Shown here: positions 1-5,831 of the stretch, piece after piece
Layout of the letters: each line of letters starts with the position of its first letter
Position numbering within the stretch: the stretch's first letter is position 1
Assembly (NCBI GenBank): GCA_009886305.1
Contig: QXZO01000007.1
Span: 1 to 7,583, forward strand
Origin: Betaproteobacteria bacterium
GTDB lineage: Bacteria > Pseudomonadota > Gammaproteobacteria > Burkholderiales > Eutrophovitaceae
Direction: 5' to 3'
DNA length: 7,583 bases
Notes under the pieces: model-generated
The model's input: only the letters and a program-made list of their open reading frames with translations
Database searches by the model: none
What the model was told of the DNA's origin: nothing
Position numbers and translations under genes: made by a program

Positions 1-501
1 TTGATTGGTGTCGCAGCGGTCGGTCTGTTGATACAAGATGGTTCGCTAAAATTTTCCGATGAACATGAGAAGGATTTCTTGATCCGATTGCATAAGCCTG
101 ACCCAAGGGTAGAGCTCGGACAAAAATTAGTAGGTATTGCAAATTCTGCTATTGATATTTCAGACGGATTAGTGGCTGATGCGAAGCATGTGGCAGATAG
201 TTCCGGTGTTCAATTTCTCATCGATTTTGAGAGTATCCCAACGCATAGAGCGTTAAACCTGTCGAAAAAGGACCAAATCATTAAGAACAGTATTCTCGGA
301 GGTGGGGATGATTATGAGTTGTTATTCACTGCCAACACTAATGCCAAGGAGCAAATAGATAATATTGCTCGCGAATTAGATTTAAGATTGACTCGTATTG
401 GTACGGTAAGGACTGGGTCTGGCGTGGTCGTAAGAGATGATGGCAAAGAACTGTCAATTGGTTTTCAAAGAGGATTTGATCATTTTGAAAAAAGAAAATA
501 A
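1..501 (+). CDS. thiL: Thiamine-monophosphate kinase, C-terminal part (5' end outside window)
   Basis: ThiL phosphorylates thiamine monophosphate to thiamine diphosphate with ATP, the last step of cofactor synthesis, in the cytoplasm. The 166 visible residues match the C-terminal half of the family, whose members are usually about 320 residues long, so roughly the first 150 are missing. The frame is open from base 1; the TTG there is probably an internal codon, because the first residues (IGVAAVGLL) fit the internal segment that follows the missing ATP-binding N-terminal domain. Diagnostic motifs are LHKPDPRVELGQ (30-41), AIDISDGLVAD (50-60) and GGGDDYELLFT (100-110); the last two are hallmarks of ThiL within the PurM/ThiL/HypE-type fold. 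The stop overlaps the start of pgpA, so the genes are probably co-translated. The product is certain; only the upstream half cannot be judged. Confidence 0.95.
   Translation: MIGVAAVGLLIQDGSLKFSDEHEKDFLIRLHKPDPRVELGQKLVGIANSAIDISDGLVADAKHVADSSGVQFLIDFESIPTHRALNLSKKDQIIKNSILGGGDDYELLFTANTNAKEQIDNIARELDLRLTRIGTVRTGSGVVVRDDGKELSIGFQRGFDHFEKRK
469..473 (+). promoter_or_regulatory. Ribosome binding site that decides the pgpA start
   Basis: The purine-rich run AAAGAGG ends at 473, inside the last codons of thiL. It is 11 bases before the TTG at 485, a slightly long but workable spacing, and only 2 bases before the in-frame TTG at 476, which rules that codon out. It is the best support for the 485 start. 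The start remains less certain than the gene itself. Confidence 0.5.
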
Positions 502-1018
502 TTTTGATCTATTCCCTGGAGTGTTTAAAAACCCAAATTTATTCTTGGCGTGTGGGTTTGGCGTTGGATTGATTCGTCCGGGCCCTGGAACTTGGGGAAC
601 GTTGGTTGCATTACCAATACACCATGTATTAAGTTTGGTGTTGAACTTAGAAGCTCTAAGCATTTTTTGGATTTTGATGTTTTTTGTGGGTGTTCTAGTC
701 TGCAGAGCCTCTGAGAAGATTTTAGGTGAATTAGATCATTCCGCAATAGTGATAGATGAATTTGTTGCGTTTGGATTGATATTGGCTTTTATTCCAAATT
801 ATTTGTATCTACACCTAGTAGCTTTTGTATTATTTCGTATTTTTGATATTTTCAAGCCTTTTGGGATTGGTTACATAGATCAACACGTAAAAGGTGGGCT
901 AGGAGTTATGTTGGATGATCTATTAGCTGCTGGATATACTCTTGTCGTAATGATGGTCTTATTACTATTCGTTAATTTTCCTTTATCGGAGAGGCTAGTT
1001 TATGGCTTCCTACGTTGA
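485..1018 (+). CDS. pgpA: Phosphatidylglycerophosphatase A
   Basis: PgpA removes the phosphate from phosphatidylglycerol phosphate to give phosphatidylglycerol, and acts in the inner membrane. With the TTG at 485 as start, the protein has 177 residues, close to the usual 160-175. Visible family features are RPGPGTWGT (31-39), the acidic pair in IDEF (D91, E92), and GGLGVMLDD with D144 and D145 near the C-terminal end; conserved acidic residues are characteristic of this metal-dependent family. Several hydrophobic stretches alternate with these motifs and fit a small multi-pass membrane protein. The start is a choice: an ATG at 437 would lengthen it to 193 residues but lies deep inside thiL and adds residues with no family match, while the TTG at 485 has AGAGG at 469-473, 11 bases upstream. 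A GTG at 521 has no usable ribosome site. The gene overlaps thiL by 17 bases and pncC by 17 bases. Confidence 0.92.
   Translation: MKKENNFDLFPGVFKNPNLFLACGFGVGLIRPGPGTWGTLVALPIHHVLSLVLNLEALSIFWILMFFVGVLVCRASEKILGELDHSAIVIDEFVAFGLILAFIPNYLYLHLVAFVLFRIFDIFKPFGIGYIDQHVKGGLGVMLDDLLAAGYTLVVMMVLLLFVNFPLSERLVYGFLR
988..994 (+). promoter_or_regulatory. Ribosome binding site of pncC
   Basis: GGAGAGG lies 7 bases before the ATG at 1002 and within the last codons of pgpA. The spacing is ideal. It supports the ATG at 1002 and hence the 17-base overlap between the two genes. Confidence 0.75.
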
Positions 1019-1517
1019 AATTGATATTCATCTGATAAGCAAGCGGGTAGGTGCTTTGTTGATGGAAAGAGGCTTGATTGTGGGTACTGCTGAATCATGT
1101 ACCGGCGGATGGGTTGCCCAAGCTATCACTGCTGTACCGGGGAGTTCAGCTTGGTTTCACTCAGGGTTTGTAACCTACTCCAATCAATCAAAAATAGACC
1201 AGTTAGGCGTGGATTCAGATTCGGTCGATCAATTTGGTGCCGTATCTGAGATCGTCGTCGAAAGCATGGTGAATGGAGTGTTAGCCAAAACAACATCGGA
1301 TTGCGCAATCGCGACGAGTGGTGTTGCAGGACCAGGCGGTGGGACCATTGATAAGCCTGTGGGTACGGTTTGGATTTCCGTCGGAGATGCAACCAAAGGT
1401 GTGACTACAAAAAAGTTTTTGTTCACTGGTGGTCGTGAAGAGGTTCGTCTTCGGTCGGTTGCAGAGAGTTTGCGGCTTTTAGAGGCATTTCTAACTCACG
1501 ATAAGCCGCAATCATGA
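1002..1517 (+). CDS. pncC: Nicotinamide-nucleotide amidase (stand-alone CinA C-terminal domain)
   Basis: PncC deamidates nicotinamide mononucleotide to nicotinic acid mononucleotide, returning NMN (for example from NAD-dependent DNA ligase) to NAD synthesis. The 171-residue protein is one CinA C-terminal domain, as in the E. coli 'YgaD'-type enzymes, without the N-terminal molybdopterin-binding-like domain of full CinA. Family motifs run in order: TAESCTGGW (29-37), PGSSAWF (46-52), GFVTYSNQSK (55-64), GAVSE (79-83), SGVAGPGGG (106-114) and KPVGTVW (118-124). The Ser and Thr residues of TAESCTGG and the Lys of YSNQSK sit in the conserved pocket of the family. The ATG at 1002 has a strong ribosome site. 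In many proteobacteria this gene lies just upstream of recA, as here, and older annotations call it a competence/damage-inducible protein. I infer the amidase role from the family; the fold assignment is firm. Confidence 0.93.
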   Translation: MASYVEIDIHLISKRVGALLMERGLIVGTAESCTGGWVAQAITAVPGSSAWFHSGFVTYSNQSKIDQLGVDSDSVDQFGAVSEIVVESMVNGVLAKTTSDCAIATSGVAGPGGGTIDKPVGTVWISVGDATKGVTTKKFLFTGGREEVRLRSVAESLRLLEAFLTHDKPQS

Positions 1518-1570
1518 AATATGAAGTAAATGATAGATCTTACAGACATGGCTTCAGACTTGTTGCGGCT
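1504..1570. repeat. 8-bp perfect inverted repeat between the pncC end and the recA promoter
   Basis: AGCCGCAA at 1504-1511 is the exact reverse complement of TTGCGGCT at 1563-1570, with a 51-base spacer. The left arm lies in the last codons of pncC; the right arm touches the extended -10 of the predicted recA promoter. In RNA the arms could form a long-range stem that closes the pncC trailer, with a U-rich stretch (TTCTTT at 1585-1590) somewhat downstream. The loop is too long for a typical intrinsic terminator, so its role is uncertain and it may be chance. Confidence 0.35.
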
Positions 1571-1580
1571 GTGAGATAAT
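1553..1580 (+). promoter_or_regulatory. Predicted recA promoter (sigma-70 type, extended -10)
   Basis: GATAAT at 1575-1580 differs from the consensus -10 by one base and is preceded by TGA at 1572-1574, which makes the TGN extended -10 pattern. TTCAGA at 1553-1558, 16 bases upstream, is a weak -35 with four of six consensus bases; an extended -10 can tolerate that. Transcription would start near 1587, giving a leader of about 40 bases before the recA ATG. It sits in the only spacer over 100 bases in the window, directly before recA, where a separate promoter is expected. Confidence 0.5.
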
Positions 1581-1584
1581 CTAG
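1569..1584 (+). promoter_or_regulatory. Weak LexA-box-like site over the recA -10 (tentative)
   Basis: CTGTGAGATAATCTAG has the spacing of a proteobacterial LexA operator (CTG, ten bases, CAG), but the right half reads TAG and the core is not the alternating TA run of the consensus. Its placement over the predicted -10 is where an SOS operator would act. A second poor match (ATG, ten bases, CAG) occurs at 1530-1545. No consensus operator exists in the spacer, so LexA control is possible but not demonstrated. Confidence 0.25.
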
Positions 1585-1611
1585 TTCTTTACGATTAACC
1601 CATAGACATCT

Positions 1612-1615
1612 GGAG
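1612..1615 (+). promoter_or_regulatory. Ribosome binding site of recA, merged with a palindrome
   Basis: GGAG at 1612-1615 is the only Shine-Dalgarno-like run before the recA ATG at 1628, at a rather long spacing of 12 bases. Its last base is the first base of the perfect 8-base palindrome GTTCGAAC (1615-1622), which fills most of the spacer between it and the start codon. Confidence 0.5.
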
Positions 1616-1627
1616 TTCGAACATATT

Positions 1628-2659
1628 ATGAATGAAAATCGGCAAAAAGCGCTTGAGGCAGCACTATCTCAGATAGAGAAACAGTTTGGAAAAGGCTCCA
1701 TTATGTTACTCGGGGATCAGGATGTTAATCCGGACTTGAAAGTGGTCTCGACTGGCTCACTCGGGCTTGATATTGCTTTGGGAATTGGTGGTTTACCCAG
1801 AGGTCGAGTTGTGGAGGTCTATGGACCAGAGTCTTCTGGCAAGACCACGTTGACGCTTTCTGTTATTGCTGAGATGCAAAAAATTGGTGGGTCGGCGGCG
1901 TTCATTGATGCAGAGCACGCGCTAGATCCAGAATATGCGACTAAACTTGGTGTGAATATTGATGATTTGCTCATTTCTCAGCCAGATAATGGTGAACAGG
2001 CATTAGAGATTGCAGACATGCTGGTTCGATCGGGTTCGGTTGATGTGGTGGTAGTGGATTCTGTAGCCGCTCTGACGCCTCGTGCGGAAATTGAAGGTGA
2101 GATGGGTGAGCCTCAAATGGGCTTGCAGGCGAGGTTAATGTCGCAAGCGCTGCGAAAATTGACCGCGAATATTAAGCGATCTCACACGTTGGTTATTTTC
2201 ATAAATCAGATAAGGATGAAAATCGGTGTGATGTTCGGCAGCCCTGAAACCACAACAGGTGGTAATGCACTAAAATTTTACTCGTCTGTTCGAATCGATA
2301 TCAGACGGATTGGTGCGATAAAAAAATCCGATGAAATTATCGGGAACGAGACCCGAGTTAAAGTAGTGAAAAATAAAGTTGCCCCTCCGTTTAGACAGGC
2401 TGAGTTTGATATCCTGTACGGAAAAGGTATTTCCCGAGAAGGTGAAATCATTGATCTTGGTGTAAAGCATAATATCGTGGATAAAGCTGGGGCATGGTAC
2501 AGCTACAACGGTGATCGTATCGGGCAAGGAAAAGATAACGTCCGGGAATTCTTAAAACAAAATTCTCAAATGGCTATTGAAATTGAAAACAAGGTGCGAG
2601 AGATCGTCGGAGTTAGACTCGCTAGCGCTCCGAAACCTGATAAGAGTTCTGAAGAGTAA
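1628..2659 (+). CDS. recA: Recombinase RecA
   Basis: RecA polymerises on single-stranded DNA, drives homologous pairing and strand exchange with ATP, and as an active filament stimulates LexA self-cleavage. The 343-residue protein is full length (E. coli 353) and aligns without gaps through at least the first 150 residues, so numbering is shared. Visible features are the N-terminal polymerisation helix (about 1-30), the Walker A loop GPESSGKT (66-73, K72), the catalytic E96 in DAEHALDPEYA, the Walker B strand ending in D144 (VVVVDSVAAL), the L1 region EGEMG (156-160), the L2 region around FGSPETTTGGNALKFY, and the C-terminal domain with GKGISREGEIIDLGV. The tail ends SSEE, shorter and less acidic than in E. 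coli; the acidic tail restrains DNA binding there, so modulation may differ. recX follows 17 bases after the stop. No inteins or unusual insertions are present. Confidence 0.99.
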   Translation: MNENRQKALEAALSQIEKQFGKGSIMLLGDQDVNPDLKVVSTGSLGLDIALGIGGLPRGRVVEVYGPESSGKTTLTLSVIAEMQKIGGSAAFIDAEHALDPEYATKLGVNIDDLLISQPDNGEQALEIADMLVRSGSVDVVVVDSVAALTPRAEIEGEMGEPQMGLQARLMSQALRKLTANIKRSHTLVIFINQIRMKIGVMFGSPETTTGGNALKFYSSVRIDIRRIGAIKKSDEIIGNETRVKVVKNKVAPPFRQAEFDILYGKGISREGEIIDLGVKHNIVDKAGAWYSYNGDRIGQGKDNVREFLKQNSQMAIEIENKVREIVGVRLASAPKPDKSSEE

Positions 2660-2664
2660 AATTC

Positions 2665-2679
2665 AGGAGGTTTTTTTTG
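2665..2679 (+). promoter_or_regulatory. recX ribosome binding site, T8 spacer and TTG start
   Basis: AGGAGG at 2665-2670 is a perfect Shine-Dalgarno sequence 6 bases before the TTG at 2677-2679. The spacer and the first two bases of the start codon are one unbroken run of eight Ts (2671-2678). This decides the start: the next candidate, ATG at 2704, lies inside the conserved N-terminal RecX helix and lacks such a site. Confidence 0.85.
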
Positions 2680-3141
2680 GAAGAGTCGCTAAAACTGACG
2701 GCGATGCGTTTATTAGGTCGGAGAGAGTATACGCGCCTAGAACTAGGTAAAAAGCTTTTATCGAGAGCGTGTGAGTCCCAAGAAGTTGATCAGTTACTTG
2801 ACGACTTTGAGTCCAAAGGGTGGCTTGACGACCGTCGCTACGCTGAGGCATATATTCGTACCAAACGTCAGAGGTTTGGCATGCGAAAAATTTTTCGAGA
2901 CCTAGAGTTGAGAGGTGTGGCTAAATCTATTATTTTTGAGTATCGAGAACAGGTTTTAAAGGGAGACCTCCATGCTGCTAGATTAGTTTGGGCTAAAAAA
3001 TACAGTATGAAACCAGATAGTCCATCAGCCTGGGCAAAGCAAGCCCGTTTTTTAGTCAATCGTGGTTTTGACCAAACCACAGTGAGGGCGGTGCTATCAG
3101 ATCCAAGTTGCAACGTTGATTTAGATGATCTTTACATGTGA
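2677..3141 (+). CDS. recX: Regulatory protein RecX
   Basis: RecX binds in the groove of the RecA filament and limits its growth and its ATPase, strand-exchange and co-protease activities. The 154-residue protein is of normal length for the family and is built from three-helix repeats. The clearest matches are the first repeat (TAMRLLGRREYTRLELGKKL, about 8-27) and the second, with its signature GWLDDRRYAEAYIR (48-61) followed by RFGMRKIFRDLELRGV. The C-terminal third (AWAKQARFLVNRGFDQTTVRAVL) matches the last repeat. The start is TTG, backed by a perfect AGGAGG. The gene lies 17 bases after recA, the usual arrangement, and probably depends on recA read-through; the weak start codon would help keep RecX well below RecA. 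alaS starts 33 bases later. Confidence 0.95.
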   Translation: MEESLKLTAMRLLGRREYTRLELGKKLLSRACESQEVDQLLDDFESKGWLDDRRYAEAYIRTKRQRFGMRKIFRDLELRGVAKSIIFEYREQVLKGDLHAARLVWAKKYSMKPDSPSAWAKQARFLVNRGFDQTTVRAVLSDPSCNVDLDDLYM

Positions 3142-3174
3142 GAGAAGTGTCAATAAGAAAAAAGAGACAAGCGA

Positions 3175-5802
3175 ATGAAAAGTAATGAAATTAGAGAGCG
3201 GTTTCTAAGATACTTTGAGCGTAGTGGACATTCGATTGTCTCTAGCAGCCCATTGGTTCCTGGAAATGACCCTACATTGCTATTTACAAATGCAGGTATG
3301 GTTCAATTTAAGGATGTATTTCTTGGGCATGATAAGCGTTCTTATACACGCGCTACGAGCTCTCAGCGTTGTGTTCGGGCAGGTGGTAAGCATAATGATT
3401 TGGAGAACGTAGGTTATACCGCACGACATCATACATTTTTTGAGATGCTCGGTAATTTTAGTTTTGGACAATATTTCAAGTCGGATGCAATACGATTAGC
3501 TTGGGGTTTGTTAACTGAAGAATTTGGGTTAGATCCGAGCAGAATGTGGGTGACAGTTTATGAGACTGATGACGAGGCTTATGAAATCTGGGCCAATGAT
3601 ATTAAAGTGCCATCTGAGCGTATCGTGCGTATTGGCGATAAAACTGGTGGACAAAAATACCAAAGTGATAATTTCTGGCAAATGGGAGATGCCGGGCCTT
3701 GTGGTCCGTGCTCGGAAATATTTTGGGATCATGGTCCCGATGTTGAAGGTGGGCCACCGGGATCAGCGAATGAGGATGGTGACCGGTTTATAGAAATTTG
3801 GAATCTAGTGTTTATGCAATTTAATCGGGATGAGTCAGGCGTCATGAAACCGCTTCCAAAGCCCTCTGTAGATACAGGAATGGGATTAGAGCGAATGGCA
3901 GCCGTGCTTCAAAAAGTACACTCCAACTATGAGATCGACATCTTTCAGATATTAATTCAGGGGGTTGTTCGTGAGACTGGTTGTGAGGAGCTTGGTAATG
4001 CCTCATTGAGGGTTATCGCTGATCACATTAGATCGTGTGCCTTTCTAATAGTCGATGGCGTGATTCCTAGTAATGAGGGTCGTGGGTATGTCCTCAGGCG
4101 CATTATTCGAAGAGCAATTCGACACGGTTATAAATTAGGGCAATCAAAACCATTTTTTTATAATCTTGTTTCAGACTTGGTCGATGTAATGGGAGAGGCA
4201 TATCCAGAGCTAAGTGCTGGGCAAGAGCAGGTCTCTGAGGTGCTGTTCGAAGAGGAACGCCGCTTCTCTGAGACGCTAGAAAAAGGCATGACTGTCCTAG
4301 AGTCAGCCCTGCTTAGAGAAGACAAGGTGCTAGACGGTGAAACCGTATTTCGTCTGTACGATACATTTGGTTTCCCGGTTGACTTGACCGCGGATATAGC
4401 ACGTGAGCGCAATATCCAAATCGATCTCTCTGGTTTTGAGGCGGCGATGGAAGAACAGCGACAGAGGGCGAGGGCTGCCTCTAAATTCCAAACTACCCAG
4501 GGCATTGAGTATGAAGGACTAAATACACAATTTCATGGGTATGAGTCATTAGTTACTAATTCTAAAATTATTGCTTTATACAAAGATGGTAGCCTGGTGA
4601 ATCGTTTAGTCAAAGGAGATGAGGGTATCGTTGTGCTAGATAAAACGACCTTCTACGCTGAATCTGGCGGTCAAATTGGTGATCGTGGCTATATCGCTAC
4701 GGAGGCGTCACCTTATTCAAAATTTTGCGTTACAGATACTCAAAAAATTCAAGCTGAGGTCTTTGGACATCATGGTGAAATTTCTAGCGGTGAATTGAAG
4801 GTGGGCGACTCAGTGGCAACTGAGGTTGATGTTGCTCAAAGAACGTCAACGATGTTTAATCACTCGGCAACCCATCTCTTACACGCCGCTCTGCGTGAGG
4901 TGCTCGGGAATCATGTACAACAAAAAGGTTCGTTAGTGGACGACAATCGAACTCGTTTTGATTTCTCGCATCCGAAGCCTATCACCCCTGTTCAATTAGC
5001 GGAGATCGAGAGCGCAGTTAATATAAGCATTCGGGGTAACTCTAACGTCACGGCCCGCGTTATGGGCTATGACCAAGCCATCGAGACGGGAGCTGTTGCT
5101 TTGTTTGGTGAAAAGTATGGTGATGAGGTGCGAGTCATTGAGATGGGTGAGTGCTCAACCGAATTATGCGGAGGAACTCATGTTAAAAGAACTGGGGATA
5201 TTGGGTTATTTAAAATAGTTTCCGAAAGTGGTGTCGCGTCCGGTATCCGACGGATAGATGCCACCACCGGACAGGGCGCACTCGATTATATTCACCTAAG
5301 AGAGAAACAATTCTCTGATATCTCGTCGTTATTGAAGGTCGCTCCGGAAGAGGCTTCAGAGCGCTTGAATCAAACGCTTGAGAATGTTAAGAGATTGGAA
5401 AAAGAGGTTGCTCGAATGAAGTCAAAAATGGCTTCTGGTCAAGGCGCAGATATCGCAGCCAGGGCTAAATCAGTAAAAGGGGTAATCACGTTAGCCACTA
5501 TCATGCCTGACTCAGATGCGTCATTAATGCGGCAGACAGTCGATCAGTTAAAAGAAAAATTAGAATCTGCGGTTATATTATTAGCATCCGTGAGCGGTAA
5601 TAAAGTTATTCTGATTGCCGGCGTGACCAACGATTTGACCAATCAATTTAAGGCAGGCGAGTTAGTGAATTACGTTGCGAATCAAGTGGGAGGAAAGGGT
5701 GGTGGTCGTCCGGACCTGGCTCAAGCTGGCGGAACAAATCCAGACGCATTGGATGCAGCTATTGCGTCTGTTTCAGAATGGGTATCCGAGCGTGCGAAGT
5801 AA
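3175..5802 (+). CDS. alaS: Alanine-tRNA ligase
   Basis: AlaRS is a class II synthetase that charges tRNA-Ala and hydrolyses Ser- and Gly-tRNA-Ala. At 875 residues it is full length (E. coli 876). The catalytic domain (about 1-240) starts with IRERFLRYFERSGH, contains motif 2 (about 58-100, with SSQRCVRAGGKHNDLENVG from 62) and motif 3 GMGLER (235-240). A helical tRNA-recognition region follows. The editing domain carries both zinc-binding elements, HSATH (563-567) and C660 plus CGGTH (665-669), so proofreading appears intact. A coiled coil (about 729-751) links to the C-Ala domain, which has the terminal glycine-rich motif GGKGGGRPDLAQAGG (839-853). The start is ATG with a modest AAGAGA (3162-3167) upstream. 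The gene is probably transcribed with recA-recX, a common arrangement, and ends at a convergent terminator. No missing residues or fusions were noticed. Confidence 0.99.
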   Translation: MKSNEIRERFLRYFERSGHSIVSSSPLVPGNDPTLLFTNAGMVQFKDVFLGHDKRSYTRATSSQRCVRAGGKHNDLENVGYTARHHTFFEMLGNFSFGQYFKSDAIRLAWGLLTEEFGLDPSRMWVTVYETDDEAYEIWANDIKVPSERIVRIGDKTGGQKYQSDNFWQMGDAGPCGPCSEIFWDHGPDVEGGPPGSANEDGDRFIEIWNLVFMQFNRDESGVMKPLPKPSVDTGMGLERMAAVLQKVHSNYEIDIFQILIQGVVRETGCEELGNASLRVIADHIRSCAFLIVDGVIPSNEGRGYVLRRIIRRAIRHGYKLGQSKPFFYNLVSDLVDVMGEAYPELSAGQEQVSEVLFEEERRFSETLEKGMTVLESALLREDKVLDGETVFRLYDTFGFPVDLTADIARERNIQIDLSGFEAAMEEQRQRARAASKFQTTQGIEYEGLNTQFHGYESLVTNSKIIALYKDGSLVNRLVKGDEGIVVLDKTTFYAESGGQIGDRGYIATEASPYSKFCVTDTQKIQAEVFGHHGEISSGELKVGDSVATEVDVAQRTSTMFNHSATHLLHAALREVLGNHVQQKGSLVDDNRTRFDFSHPKPITPVQLAEIESAVNISIRGNSNVTARVMGYDQAIETGAVALFGEKYGDEVRVIEMGECSTELCGGTHVKRTGDIGLFKIVSESGVASGIRRIDATTGQGALDYIHLREKQFSDISSLLKVAPEEASERLNQTLENVKRLEKEVARMKSKMASGQGADIAARAKSVKGVITLATIMPDSDASLMRQTVDQLKEKLESAVILLASVSGNKVILIAGVTNDLTNQFKAGELVNYVANQVGGKGGGRPDLAQAGGTNPDALDAAIASVSEWVSERAK

Positions 5803-5831
5803 AAGCTGAGCTAATTACTAGCTTAGTTTTT
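5801..5831. terminator. Bidirectional intrinsic terminator between alaS and the phosphomannomutase gene
   Basis: CTGAGCTA (5806-5813) pairs with TAGCTTAG (5819-5826) over eight pairs with one G-T wobble, around a five-base loop ATTAC. Four As before the stem (5801-5804) and five Ts after it (5827-5831) give a U tract in either direction, so transcripts from both converging blocks could end here. The hairpin starts just after the alaS stop, and its right arm contains the stop codon (5823-5825) and last codon of the minus-strand gene. Confidence 0.8.

Noticed and set aside
437..484. Extended N-terminus of pgpA from the ATG at 437
   Set aside because: The extra 16 residues lie wholly inside thiL, have no family counterpart, and the TTG at 485 has a better-placed ribosome site.
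1541..1559. CAGAC direct repeat (1543-1547 and 1555-1559) as an operator or CRISPR-like unit
   Set aside because: A five-base repeat occurring twice is within chance expectation, and there is no third copy or longer similarity.
3142..3174. Separate alaS promoter or terminator after recX
   Set aside because: The 33-base gap holds an A-rich run and a weak ribosome site but no -35/-10 pair and no hairpin.
4158..4505. 115-residue open frame on the minus strand within alaS
   Set aside because: It lies opposite a well-conserved part of alaS, has no recognisable domain or clear ribosome site, and is rich in Ser and Arg, as expected for an antisense shadow frame.
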